A stretch of DNA of 64,000 bases from Alphaproteobacteria bacterium. Its GTDB lineage: Bacteria; Pseudomonadota; Alphaproteobacteria; JAAEOK01. Positions within the stretch are counted from its first letter, which is position 1. Every line of letters begins with the position of its first letter. Under the pieces are notes generated by a model, which was not told where the DNA came from, made no database searches, and was given only the letters and a program-made list of their open reading frames with translations. Shown piece by piece: positions 15,417-24,570 of the stretch. A program made the translations under genes and the position numbers. The stretch is from contig JAAEOK010000033.1 in the NCBI GenBank assembly GCA_024244705.1, positions 146,534-210,533 on the forward strand, in the 5' to 3' direction.

Positions 15417-15989
15417 TCAGAGATATTCCTTGGCCGCGTCCTCGAGCCAGTCGAGCAGATATTCAGCCATCGACCAGCGCACCTGCAGGTCATAGGTCGG
15501 CGCGTCGTCGACCTGGACGATCATGATTGTGGCGTGGGCGAGCCGGGTCTGGGCGCATTGGCCCGGCGCGAATACTCTGGGATGAATATCGAGCGGCGTG
15601 CCCTTGACCAACAGGTCGCGGGCCCGCGGGCCGGTCACCCGGATCGTGGTGTAATAGTCGGAGACGTCGGTGACCGCCGCATGCTGGCCGGCCAGCCCCT
15701 CGGCCAACACGCCGGCAATCGCACTTTCGCCGCCTTCATCGGTGGTCACCTGCCATTCGTCGGGGCCGAGCCAGCAGATTGTCGCGCCATCGCCGCCGGC
15801 GATGGTGTTGGGCGCGGTTGGCAGATCGACGCCGGTGGCCGTCGCGACCGCCTTGACGAAGGCCTTGTCGCCGCCATCGCCGCGGATATTGACCTTGCCG
15901 AGGAGCGGGCGTTCGAGGATGGCGACACCGCCGCCGGCAGTGCCGGCGCGCCCGGTCAGCGGGGTGGTCGCGCGGATCGCGTCAGCCAC
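15417..15989 (-). CDS. soxG: sarcosine oxidase gamma subunit
   Basis: This 190-aa protein begins with GTG at 15989, overlapping the soxA stop by 8 bp. Content such as ICWLGPDEWQVTTDEG, DVSDYYTTIRVTGPRARDLLVKG and WSMAEYLLDWLEDAAKEY is characteristic of SoxG, a GCV_T-like small subunit. It is the last gene of the soxBDAG operon. The complex oxidises sarcosine to glycine and transfers the methyl group to tetrahydrofolate. Confidence 0.93.
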   Translation of the reverse strand: MADAIRATTPLTGRAGTAGGGVAILERPLLGKVNIRGDGGDKAFVKAVATATGVDLPTAPNTIAGGDGATICWLGPDEWQVTTDEGGESAIAGVLAEGLAGQHAAVTDVSDYYTTIRVTGPRARDLLVKGTPLDIHPRVFAPGQCAQTRLAHATIMIVQVDDAPTYDLQVRWSMAEYLLDWLEDAAKEYL

Positions 15990-18900
15990 GGGCGCGTTCT
16001 CCTTCCTTGTCGAAAAACACCGGGTCGGCCACGGTCACCGCCTCGACCCGCCCGCCGAGCAGGGGTGCGTGCAAGGTTTCGCCCATGCGCGCGCGCCCAT
16101 TCTCGACCAGAGCGAGGGCGATCGACCGCCCGACGTTGGGGGTGTCGTAGCTCGAGGTCACGTGGCCGATGGTCTTCATCGGCGGCTGCGGCAACACCTC
16201 GTCGACCAGATGGGCGCCCTCGGGCAGCACGAAATCCGGGTTCTCGGTCAGCAGGCCGACCAATTGCTTGCGACCCTCGCGCGCCGTGTCGGGCCGGCTC
16301 AGCGAACGCTTGCCGAAGAAATCGGGCTTGGTCTTGGACACGATCCAGTCCATGCCGAGATCGTAGGGCGTGACCGTGCCGTCGGAGTCCTGACCGACGA
16401 TGATGAACCCCTTCTCGGCGCGCAGCACGTGCATGGTCTCGGTGCCGTAGGGGCAGATGCCGTATTTCTGGCCGCCCGCCATCAGCGCCTGCCACAGGCC
16501 GAGCCCGTAACGCGCCGGCACATTGATCTCATAGGACAGGTCGCCGGTGAAGCTGATGCGGTAGATTCGGGCGGGAACGCCGGCCACGGTGCCGTCCTGC
16601 ACCGCCATGAAGGGAAAGGCCTCGGCGACGAGATCGAGATCGGTGAGTTCGGCGAGGAGAGCGCGGCTGTTGGGTCCGCTGATCGTCGCCACCGCCCATT
16701 GCTCGGTCACCGAGGTGCAATAGACCCGCATCTCCGGCCACTCGGTCTGCAGCCATTCCTCGAGCCAGCTCAGCACGCGGGCGGCACCGCCGGTCGTCGT
16801 CGTCATGTGGAAATGATTGTCGCCGAGCCGCGTCGTCACGCCGTCGTCGAAGACCATGCCGTGCTCGTTCAGCATCAGCCCGTAGCGGCACCTGTTGACG
16901 CCCAGCTTGGTCCAGGCGTTGGTATAGACCATGTTGAGGAAGTCGGCGGCGTCGGGGCCTTGGATGTCGATCTTGCCGAGCGTCCCGGCGTCGAGAATGC
17001 CGACGCTCTCGCGCGCCTCGGCGCATTCGCGGCGCACCGCCTCGCCCATGGTCTCGTTGCCGCGAGGAAAATAGCGCGGCCGCTTCCATTGCCCGACATC
17101 CTCGAACACGGCACCGTTGGCGACATGCCACGGATGCATCGGCGTCTTGCGCACCGGGTCGAAGAGATGGCCGCTGTTGCGTCCGGCGACGGCGCCGAAG
17201 GTGAGCGGCGTATAGGGCGGCCGGTAGGTGGTGTGGCCGACTTCGGGGATCGCCGCCTCGCGAATGTCGGCCATGATCGCCAGCGCGTTGAGGTTCGACG
17301 TCTTGCCCTGGTCGGTGCCCATGCCGGTCGTGGTGTAGCGCTTGAGGTGCTCGACCGAGACGTAGCCCTCGCGCGCCGCCAAGTGGACGTCCGCCGCGGT
17401 GACGTCGTTCTGGAAATCGACGAACCGCTTGCGGCTGCGCCCGGTACGCCGCCCGCCGGGCAGGATCGACAACACCCGCTTGGGGCTTTCCTCGATCTCC
17501 TCGACCGGCGGGGTCTTGGGCGTCTTGCCCTTGCCGAACCCGGCATCGGCCGCCGCCGCGCGGCCGGCCGCGAAGCCTTCCGTCAAGGCCTCGGCGAGCC
17601 GCCCGGCGCCGTTGCAGGCACCGGCCGAGCGCACCGCCTGGGGCGAGTGGTCGGGCACGAAAGTGCCGAGGCCCTCGTCGTAGCGCAATTTGCCGCGCGA
17701 CTGGCTGAACAGATGCACGGTCGGGTTCCAGCCGCCGGACATGGCGACGAGATCGACGCCGAGCGAGATCGGCGAGCCGACCACCCCGGTGGCCGCCGCA
17801 TCGAGCTCCTGGATCGCGGCGCGGTCGACGCGCAGCCGACCCGAGGTGCTGGTCACCGTGTTGCCGGGCAGCACGTCGATGCCGGCCTCGCGCACCAAAT
17901 CGCGCAGCGGGCCGTATTCGTCGGGCCTGAGATCGGCGATGGTGACCTTGGCGCCGGCGCGCCGCAAATCGAGCGCGGTGCGATAGGCGCTGTCGTTGTT
18001 GGTCACCACCAGCGCCTCGCGGCCGGGGCGCACCGCATAGCGGTTGACGTAGCTGCGGACGGCGCCGGCCAGCATGACGCCTGGCCGGTCGTTCTGGGGA
18101 AACACCAGGGGCCGCTCGAGCGCGCCGCAGGCCAGCACCACCTGCTTGGCGCGGATACGCCAGAATCGCTGGCGTGGAATATGGCCGTCCGGTTCTGTGC
18201 CGAGATGGTCGGTGACCCGTTCGACGCCGACCAGGAAATTGTGGTCGTAATAACCGGTGATCGTGGTCCGCGGCAGAACCCGGACCTCGGCCATGGCGGC
18301 CAGTTTTTCTCGGGCCGCGGCAACCCAGTCGAGGGCCGGCGCGCCGTCGATCTTGGCCGCCAGGTCGGTCAGTAGCCAGCCGCCGATCTCGGCCTGTTCG
18401 TCGGCGACGATGACGCGGGCCCCGTTCGCACCCGCTGCCGCCGCGGCCGCCAGCCCGGCCGGTCCGCCGCCGACGACCAGCACGTCGCAGTGGGCGTGGA
18501 CCGCTTCGTAGCGGTCCGGATCGGGCCCCGTCGGCGCCTTGCCGAGCCCGGCTGCTCTGCGGATCCCGTGCTCGTAGGTCTCCCACTGGGAGGGCGGCCA
18601 CATGAAGGTCTTGTAGTAGAAGCCGGCCGGCAACAGGCGCGACAGGACGTTGTTGACTTCGCCGATGTCGAACTTGAGATTCGGCCACCGGTTCTGGCTG
18701 TCGGCGACCAGCCCGTCATAGAGCGCCTGCACGGTGGCTCGCGTGTTGGGGTCGGATCGCGCGCCGCGGCCGAGCTGGAGCAGCGCGTTGGGCTCCTCGG
18801 CGCCGGCCGAGAGGATGCCGCGCGGGCGATGGTACTTGTAGCTGCGGCCGACCAGGTGAACGTCGTTGGCGAGCAGCGCCGAGGCCACGGTGTCGCCGTC

Positions 18901-18993
18901 GAAACCGGCATAGCGCTTGCCGTCGAAGGTGAAGGTGACGGGCCGGTCGCGGTCGATCCGGCCGCCGCTCTCGAGGCGGTTGACCTGGCTCAC
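15982..18993 (-). CDS. soxA: sarcosine oxidase alpha subunit
   Basis: This 1003-aa protein is the usual SoxA length. It has an N-terminal 2Fe-2S-ferredoxin-like fold (residues about 15-105), a dinucleotide-binding motif VLVVGGGPAGLAAAA (171-185), a disulfide-reductase-like NAD domain, and a C-terminal GcvT aminomethyltransferase domain from about 620. It starts with GTG at 18993; GTGA overlaps the soxD stop. It binds NAD+ and passes the methylene group to tetrahydrofolate. Confidence 0.95.
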   Translation of the reverse strand: MSQVNRLESGGRIDRDRPVTFTFDGKRYAGFDGDTVASALLANDVHLVGRSYKYHRPRGILSAGAEEPNALLQLGRGARSDPNTRATVQALYDGLVADSQNRWPNLKFDIGEVNNVLSRLLPAGFYYKTFMWPPSQWETYEHGIRRAAGLGKAPTGPDPDRYEAVHAHCDVLVVGGGPAGLAAAAAAGANGARVIVADEQAEIGGWLLTDLAAKIDGAPALDWVAAAREKLAAMAEVRVLPRTTITGYYDHNFLVGVERVTDHLGTEPDGHIPRQRFWRIRAKQVVLACGALERPLVFPQNDRPGVMLAGAVRSYVNRYAVRPGREALVVTNNDSAYRTALDLRRAGAKVTIADLRPDEYGPLRDLVREAGIDVLPGNTVTSTSGRLRVDRAAIQELDAAATGVVGSPISLGVDLVAMSGGWNPTVHLFSQSRGKLRYDEGLGTFVPDHSPQAVRSAGACNGAGRLAEALTEGFAAGRAAAADAGFGKGKTPKTPPVEEIEESPKRVLSILPGGRRTGRSRKRFVDFQNDVTAADVHLAAREGYVSVEHLKRYTTTGMGTDQGKTSNLNALAIMADIREAAIPEVGHTTYRPPYTPLTFGAVAGRNSGHLFDPVRKTPMHPWHVANGAVFEDVGQWKRPRYFPRGNETMGEAVRRECAEARESVGILDAGTLGKIDIQGPDAADFLNMVYTNAWTKLGVNRCRYGLMLNEHGMVFDDGVTTRLGDNHFHMTTTTGGAARVLSWLEEWLQTEWPEMRVYCTSVTEQWAVATISGPNSRALLAELTDLDLVAEAFPFMAVQDGTVAGVPARIYRISFTGDLSYEINVPARYGLGLWQALMAGGQKYGICPYGTETMHVLRAEKGFIIVGQDSDGTVTPYDLGMDWIVSKTKPDFFGKRSLSRPDTAREGRKQLVGLLTENPDFVLPEGAHLVDEVLPQPPMKTIGHVTSSYDTPNVGRSIALALVENGRARMGETLHAPLLGGRVEAVTVADPVFFDKEGERARG

Positions 18994-19271
18994 GGCGCCA
19001 CCTTCGGCGGCTTGTCGCCGACCTTGTAGCTACCGCGGATCTTATCGCTGACCGTATCGCGGGCGACGTTGAACCAGCGCCGGCAACCGTGGTCGTGGAC
19101 CCAGCGCTCGTGATGCAGGCCCTTCGGGTTGCTACGGTAGAAGACGTAGTCGGCCCACTCGGCATCGCTCAGCTTGTCGGGTTCCTTGGGCCGCGCGATA
19201 TGGGCCTCGCCGTGGCAGGAGAACTCGGTCTGGTCGCGCGGGCCGCACCACGGGCACTCGATCAGGAACAT
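18990..19271 (-). CDS. soxD: sarcosine oxidase delta subunit
   Basis: This 93-aa protein begins MFLIECPWCGPRDQTEFSC and ends with GCRRWFNVARDT. The CPWC, SCHGEAH and GC motifs supply the zinc site of SoxD. WADYVFYRSNPKGLHHERW is diagnostic of the family. The start at 19271 has CAGGGG upstream. It overlaps soxA by 4 bp. Confidence 0.95.
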   Translation of the reverse strand: MFLIECPWCGPRDQTEFSCHGEAHIARPKEPDKLSDAEWADYVFYRSNPKGLHHERWVHDHGCRRWFNVARDTVSDKIRGSYKVGDKPPKVAP

Positions 19272-19346
19272 GTCATGGCCCCCTGCGGTAGTGGCGACGA
19301 CGGTAACGAATTGACTCCACGCTATCACGGCGCGTGATGGCGACGA

Positions 19347-19418
19347 CCCCCTCACCCCAACCCTCTCCCCCACTTTCTGGGGAGAGGGAGGGACCCGCGC
19401 AGCGGGAGGGTGAGGGGG
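19347..19418. repeat. REP-like palindromic element inside the sox operon
   Basis: CCCCCTCACC (19347-19356) is the exact complement of GGTGAGGGGG (19409-19418), with further internal pairs (CTCTCCCC and GGGGAGAG). This layout resembles the interspersed palindromes common between genes in proteobacteria. It lies in the 175-bp gap between soxB and soxD, where it could stabilise or attenuate the transcript. Confidence 0.75.
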
Positions 19419-19446
19419 TTGCCGTCAGCACAGGCATCGCCGCCTC

Positions 19447-20697
19447 TTAGTGCGCGACGGCGGCGGCGGCCGCCTCGTCGATCAGATAGCCGGTCTCGAA
19501 GCGGTGCAGGCCGAACGGCGCGGCGACCTCGTCCGGCTCGCCGCGGGCCAGCGTCGCCGCGAAGCAATGGCCCGACCCCGGCGTCGCCTTGAAACCGCCG
19601 GTGCCCCAGCCGCAATTGATGAACAGATTTTCGACCGGGGTCTTGCCGATGATCGGGCTGCGGTCCCGCGTGACGTCGACGATGCCGCCCCACTGGCGCA
19701 GCATGCGCAGGCGTGAGACGACCGGGATCAGCTCGCTGAGCGGGCCCATGATGTGGTCGATGACATCGAAGCTGCCGCGCTGCGAATAGGAATTGTAGAG
19801 GTCGGAACCGGCGCCGATGACGAGCTCACCCTTGTCCGACTGGCTGCAATAGACATGCACCGTGTTCGACATAACGACGCACGGGTGAATCGGCTTGATC
19901 GGCTCCGAGACCAGGGCCTGCAGCGGGTTCGAATCGATCGGCAGGCGGAAGCCGGCCATCTCCGCCAGTACCGAGCAGTGGCCGGCGACGACCATGCCGA
20001 CCTTGCCCGCCTTGATCGTGCCGCGCGTGGTTTCGACCGCGGTGACCGCGCCGCCGTCGATCTGAAAGCCGGTGACCTCGCAGTTCTGGATGATGTCGAC
20101 GCCGCGTTCGTCGGCGGCCCGGGCATAGCCCCAGGCGACGGCGTCGTGGCGGGCGGTCCCGCCGCGGCGCTGCAGCAGCGCGCCGAGGATCGGATAGCGC
20201 GCGTCGGGCGAGGTGTTGAGGATCGGACAAAAGGCGGCGACCTGGGCCGGAGTGAGGAATTCCGCATCGATGCCGTTCAGGTAATTGGCGTGGCCGCGGC
20301 GGCCGATCTCCTGCAGGTCGTGGACGGTGTGAGACAGGTGCAGCAGCCCGCGCTGGCTGAACATGATATTGAAGTTGAGATCCTGGCTCAGACCTTCCCA
20401 CAGCTTGACCGAATGGTCGTAGAGCGCGGCGCTCTCGTCCCACAGATAGTTGGAGCGCACGATGGTGGTGTTGCGGCCGGTGTTGCCGCCGCCGATCCAG
20501 CCCTTTTCCAATACCGCGACGTTGCGGATGCCGTGGTTCTTGGCCAGGTAATAGGCGGTCGCCAGGCCGTGGCCGCCGCCGCCGATGATGACGACGTCGT
20601 ATTCCGGCTTCGGCTTCGGGCTGCGCCACGCCGCCTGCCAGTCCTCGTGGTAGGACAGCGCATTGCGCATCAAGCTGAAGATCGAATATTTCGCCAT
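19447..20697 (-). CDS. soxB: sarcosine oxidase beta subunit
   Basis: This 416-aa FAD-dependent subunit begins [20 protein letters not shown]. It has the Rossmann motif [18 protein letters not shown] near residue 35, the [18 protein letters not shown] segment, [13 protein letters not shown] (the His is the likely covalent FMN site, from family knowledge) and a C-terminal [16 protein letters not shown]. It is the first gene of soxBDAG and oxidises sarcosine. The start at 20697 is set by homology; upstream DNA to 20857 is non-coding and probably contains the promoter. Confidence 0.95.
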   Translation of the reverse strand: MAKYSIFSLMRNALSYHEDWQAAWRSPKPKPEYDVVIIGGGGHGLATAYYLAKNHGIRNVAVLEKGWIGGGNTGRNTTIVRSNYLWDESAALYDHSVKLWEGLSQDLNFNIMFSQRGLLHLSHTVHDLQEIGRRGHANYLNGIDAEFLTPAQVAAFCPILNTSPDARYPILGALLQRRGGTARHDAVAWGYARAADERGVDIIQNCEVTGFQIDGGAVTAVETTRGTIKAGKVGMVVAGHCSVLAEMAGFRLPIDSNPLQALVSEPIKPIHPCVVMSNTVHVYCSQSDKGELVIGAGSDLYNSYSQRGSFDVIDHIMGPLSELIPVVSRLRMLRQWGGIVDVTRDRSPIIGKTPVENLFINCGWGTGGFKATPGSGHCFAATLARGEPDEVAAPFGLHRFETGYLIDEAAAAAVAH

Positions 20698-20857
20698 TGA
20701 CCGGCGCGCCCCTTGGTACCCGTTCCAGCTTACCCCGTGACGGCCCAAGGGCAAGCGGTTGCACCATTATGACGCCAAGCTGCCCAATCCTGTCACCAAA
20801 ACGACACCAATGCGCAAACCCGCGACCCCTTGTCGCGTTCCGGCGTCGTGGCGCTGC

Positions 20858-21289
20858 CTACAGGAACACCGCCGGATCGAAATCGGCGGGCACGGCGACG
20901 AGATGGGCCGGGCAGCGGCGGCAATCGGTCGCACCCAAACGGAGGACCGGCACGGTGACGCCGGGCCGGGCGAGGAGGTCGCGCAGCAGCGCGCATTCGT
21001 CACCGCCCGGTCGCGCCACGACGGCGACGATCTCGCCGGCGGTGGTCAGGCGGTCGACGTGCCAATGGATGCGCGTGTCGCGCCGCAGGTGGCGCCGGAT
21101 GCGGGCGCCGAGCCCACCCGGCCCGCGGGCGCTGCCGCAATAGGCATAGCGCCCCGGCGGCAAGCGGACCGGCCCGGTGACGGCGGTCGCGAAGGACAGC
21201 GTGCGCCGCAGCTCGATGGCCAGGACATAGGCGCCGGGGCTCGCCGGCAGGCGAGCGGCATCGGCGAGCGCTGCGGCCGATGCCATCAT
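20858..21289 (-). CDS. DUF123 GIY-YIG-like protein
   Basis: This 143-aa protein has SPGAYVLAIEL, GRYAYCGSARGPGGLGARIRRHLR and HWHVDRL, the hallmarks of the DUF123 group of GIY-YIG-related proteins. Two Cys-containing patches (GGDECALLRDLL and TDCRRCPAH) are also typical. The family is sometimes fused to endonuclease III, which suggests a DNA-related but unproven role. ATGATG at its start overlaps the stop of the ATPase gene. Confidence 0.85.
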   Translation of the reverse strand: MMASAAALADAARLPASPGAYVLAIELRRTLSFATAVTGPVRLPPGRYAYCGSARGPGGLGARIRRHLRRDTRIHWHVDRLTTAGEIVAVVARPGGDECALLRDLLARPGVTVPVLRLGATDCRRCPAHLVAVPADFDPAVFL

Positions 21290-22086
21290 AGCCGTCTCAG
21301 GAACCGCTTGGGGTCGTTGAGGAAGGCACGGGTGACGGCGACATGTTCGATGTCGTCATAGGGTACCGGCGCGATCCCGGCCTCGTCGAAATGGAGGATA
21401 CGGGCGTCGGGCAGCGCCATCAGGATCGGCGAGTGGGTGGCGATGATGAACTGGCAATCGGCGGTGACGCAATCCATCAGCAGCGACAGCAGCGCGAGAA
21501 TGCGGGTCGGCGACAACGGTGTCTCGGGCTCGTCGAGGAGATAGAGCCCCTTCGGCGTCAGCCGCGACTTGAGCACGCCGAGGAAGGTTTCGCCGTGGGA
21601 GAAACCGTCCGGATCTTCGCCGTAGCGCGCCTGGTAGGCGCCGCGCTGGTCGCGGGCCACACCCATCGCCAGCTGCTGGCCCCACGAGCCGTCGGGCAGG
21701 GCGCCGCGAAAATCCTCCTCCATCGCTTCCAGATCGGCGATCTCGCCGATCACCCGCTTGGTGAAACCGAACGCGTCCTCGGCGCGAAAGAAGGTCTTGG
21801 TGCGTGGGTAGCGGCGGCGCACGAAGACGAGCTCGGCGGCCAGCGCGCGGGCCGCTTCCAGCGTCGGGTCGCGGGCGATGTCGGCGCTGCCGATGGCGAC
21901 GCAGCCCATGCCGGCGGCGATCGCCTCGAGCAGGGTCGACTTGCCCGACCCGTTCTCGCCGACCAGGAAGGTCACCGGGGCATCGAAATCCAAGGCCTCG
22001 AGCGCGCGGACCATCGGCAGGTCGAAGGGAAAGCCCTGGCCCGCGCAGAGTCCCTCGCCGGCCCGAATGGCATCGAGATAGATCAT
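21286..22086 (-). CDS. AAA/ABC-type ATPase
   Basis: This 266-aa protein has Walker A VGENGSGKS (42-50), a Q-loop region, SHGETFLGVLKSRL (signature-like), Walker B LYLLDEPETPLS and the switch region IIATHSPILMALP. It belongs to the small SMC-like AAA_23/AAA_21 ATPases with no transmembrane partner. The start at 22086 is chosen by homology. It is coupled to the DUF123 gene. Function unknown. Confidence 0.85.
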   Translation of the reverse strand: MIYLDAIRAGEGLCAGQGFPFDLPMVRALEALDFDAPVTFLVGENGSGKSTLLEAIAAGMGCVAIGSADIARDPTLEAARALAAELVFVRRRYPRTKTFFRAEDAFGFTKRVIGEIADLEAMEEDFRGALPDGSWGQQLAMGVARDQRGAYQARYGEDPDGFSHGETFLGVLKSRLTPKGLYLLDEPETPLSPTRILALLSLLMDCVTADCQFIIATHSPILMALPDARILHFDEAGIAPVPYDDIEHVAVTRAFLNDPKRFLRRL

Positions 22087-22267
22087 CGTATTCGGGTACC
22101 GTTCGGTCGGCCTGCCAAAGCAACCTCCTTCGTCGCTCGTCGCGTTTATACCCGATTCGCTCTGGACCGGGCACCGCCGCGACCGTAAACCTGTCCGCCA
22201 TGTCCATGACCGCGGCACCAAGCATCGCAACCCCCCGGGTGCCGGCGGCGCACCGCGTCGGCGGCCG

Positions 22268-24070
22268 ATGATCATCCTCGCATCGTGCGCCACGCTCGTG
22301 CTGCTGGCGGCCTACGGGATCGGCCGCGCGGTGTGCGGCGACGCGGTCCCGGCGCGCCTCGGCGACCGCCTCGTCCTGCGCTGCTGGGCCGGCCTGCTGG
22401 TGCTCGCCGGATCGCTGCTGGCGATCTCCCTGGTGGCGCCGCTCGGCGGTTTCTGGGTCGCCGTCATCGCGCTCATCGCCGGCCTGACGCTGTGGCGGGA
22501 GCGCGCGCCGATCCGCCGCGCCCTCGCCACCTTCCCCGGCCGCGCGGTCGCCATCGGCGCCCCCGTCCTGTTGCTGGCGATCACCATATTCACCAGCCGC
22601 GACGTCGCCCACTACGACACCGGCTTCTACCACCTGCCCTACATGACCGCGCTGGCCGAGCACGGCACCGTCCGCGGCATGGCATTGATCCACCACCGCT
22701 TCGGCTACAGTTCGAGCTGGTTCGCCCTCGCCACGCCCTTCGTCGACCTGTTCGACGGCGCGCGCCTGACGACGATCGGCGGCACCCTCGCCTTCTTCCT
22801 GCTGCTCGCCCCGACCTGCCTCGCCGGCGCGCGGATCGTCAATCGCCGCGGTGGGCCCGCCGACTGGTTCCTGGTCGTCGCGGTCCCGGTCGGCCTCTGT
22901 CACCGCGCGATCCTCGTCCTGATGCCGTCTTCGACGCCGGATACGGCGGTTATCGTGGCCATCGTCGTCTTCCTCTGGGCCCTGCTCATCGATCGCGGCG
23001 GACGGTTGGCGCCGGTCATCCTGATCCTGGCGATCGCCGCGGCGGCGCTCAAGGCGAGCGTCTTTCCGCTCATCGCCGGTGCCGCAATCTATGCGCTGGT
23101 CCACTGGCGCGCCGCGCTGGCCCACGGCACCGCCGTCGTTCTGTGCGCGGCCTTGACCCTGGGCGCGGCGATGGCAGCCAATTTCTCGGTTTCCGGTTGT
23201 TTTCTCTACCCGGCGGTCGAGAGCTGTCTCGATGTGCCGTGGGGCGTGCCCGGGGATCTGGTCGCCGCGGTCTCCACTTTCATCACCAACTCGCCGATCC
23301 GGTTCGGACCCAACGTCGAGACCTGGCACACGATCACCGCGTTTCGCGACGGGTCGCGCGCGCCGGCCGATCTCGACCTGCGGCTCGCCGTGGTCGAGGG
23401 CAGATACGGCATGACGGTGATCGCGACTGCGCTGGCGGCGCTGGCGGCGAACGCGCTGATCGCGGCGCGGCGTCGCGACTTCGCCTTCGGGATTGCCGTG
23501 CTCACCGTCGCGCTCGGCCTCGGCTATGGCATTCTGGTCCCTTCCGTGCGCTTCGCCTTGCCCTGGTATGGCGCCCTGATCGGGCTCCTCGCCGCCGGGC
23601 TCGCCCTGCTCTGCGCCGGGTGGTTCGCCGGCCGGCTGCCGCGGCTGGCGGTCCCGGCCCCGATCGGCGGCCTCGCCGCGGTCGCGGTGATGGCGGTTCT
23701 CCTCGCGGTGATTGAAACCTTGCCGACCCGCGGCGACCGCCAGCTGGAGCTCGGCCATTTCCCGGGCAAGCCGACGGCGATAGCGGCGCGGCTGTGGCTG
23801 CCGCCGACGGTGGCCTTGCGGCAATACGCCCGCTTCCACGTCCGCAACCCCCACCTCGTCAACCCGGTGGCGGTCGAGGCCGAGTGGATCACCCACCGCA
23901 TCTACGACGTCGAGTTCCGCCGCCCCGCCGACGGCGAGTTGTGCTGGTGGGCGCCATTTCCCTGTGCGCCCGAAGGCGAGCCCCTCGACCCGCTGCGCCT
24001 GCGCGACCCCGCCGCCGGAATCGGCGCCGGCTTCGTCCGCGCAGAGCCATCGCAGACTGGAGCCGAATGA
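22268..24070 (+). CDS. LIC_10190-like multipass membrane protein
   Basis: This 600-aa protein has about 10-12 hydrophobic segments and the line HYDTGFYHLPYMTALAEHG followed by RFGYSSSWFALATPF, resembling the LIC_10190 family. These resemble GT-C membrane glycosyltransferases, with a catalytic-type Asp in the first periplasmic loop. The last ~100 residues are soluble and contain WITHRIYDVEFRRP and a CWWAPFPC pair. It probably acts in envelope or surface polysaccharide assembly (inference). Confidence 0.75.
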   Translation: MIILASCATLVLLAAYGIGRAVCGDAVPARLGDRLVLRCWAGLLVLAGSLLAISLVAPLGGFWVAVIALIAGLTLWRERAPIRRALATFPGRAVAIGAPVLLLAITIFTSRDVAHYDTGFYHLPYMTALAEHGTVRGMALIHHRFGYSSSWFALATPFVDLFDGARLTTIGGTLAFFLLLAPTCLAGARIVNRRGGPADWFLVVAVPVGLCHRAILVLMPSSTPDTAVIVAIVVFLWALLIDRGGRLAPVILILAIAAAALKASVFPLIAGAAIYALVHWRAALAHGTAVVLCAALTLGAAMAANFSVSGCFLYPAVESCLDVPWGVPGDLVAAVSTFITNSPIRFGPNVETWHTITAFRDGSRAPADLDLRLAVVEGRYGMTVIATALAALAANALIAARRRDFAFGIAVLTVALGLGYGILVPSVRFALPWYGALIGLLAAGLALLCAGWFAGRLPRLAVPAPIGGLAAVAVMAVLLAVIETLPTRGDRQLELGHFPGKPTAIAARLWLPPTVALRQYARFHVRNPHLVNPVAVEAEWITHRIYDVEFRRPADGELCWWAPFPCAPEGEPLDPLRLRDPAAGIGAGFVRAEPSQTGAE

Positions 24071-24138
24071 TCCGGTTTCGAAACCTCGCACCGCCCTTTA
24101 TCGTAGGAAACCGACCACAGGAACCAAGGGGAAATCAC

Positions 24139-24570
24139 ATGGGCGCATGGCGTGAAACGATGCGGGGCGTCGCCTTTCCGTGGGTCTGCGACCAGTTCGG
24201 CCATATGAACGTGCGCTGGTACGCCCATGCCTTCGACGACGGCGCCTTTCACCTATGGTCGATCCTCGGCATCGGCCACAAATGGATGATGGAGCGCGAT
24301 ATCCACACCGTCACCGCCCACACCGCGACCGACTTTATTTTCGAGGTGCCGGCGGGCGCGCTCTATGTGGTCGAAAGCGCGTTCACCCGTGCCGGCGGCA
24401 AGAGCGTGACATTCCGCCACCGGATGACCAACGCCGACACCGGGGAGCTGCATGCGCGCCAGGAATGCGTCGAAGTGTTCTTCGATCCGGCGACCCGCAA
24501 ATCGGTGGCGATGCCCGACGACATCCGCGCCGTCGTCGAAGCCAACCTGGTCGACGACGGCGAGGATTAG
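24139..24570 (+). CDS. hot-dog fold acyl-CoA thioesterase
   Basis: This 143-aa protein has VCDQFGHMNVRWYAHAFDDG at 17-36, the 4HBT active-site stretch with Asp and the HMNV turn, and later FEVPAGALYVVESAFTRAGG. The start at 24139 has AAGGGGAAATCAC upstream. It would hydrolyse a cytosolic acyl- or 4-hydroxybenzoyl-type CoA. Its stop overlaps the convergent peroxidase stop by 4 bp. Confidence 0.85.
   Translation: MGAWRETMRGVAFPWVCDQFGHMNVRWYAHAFDDGAFHLWSILGIGHKWMMERDIHTVTAHTATDFIFEVPAGALYVVESAFTRAGGKSVTFRHRMTNADTGELHARQECVEVFFDPATRKSVAMPDDIRAVVEANLVDDGED

Noticed and set aside
15670-18375. 901-codon open frame on the plus strand
   Set aside because: Antisense to soxA, with Arg/Gly/His-rich text and no recognisable domain.
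21356-24091. 911-codon open frame on the minus strand
   Set aside because: It overlaps the real ATPase in another frame and is antisense to the membrane protein gene. The composition (RRHQDEDRA-like) is not protein-like.
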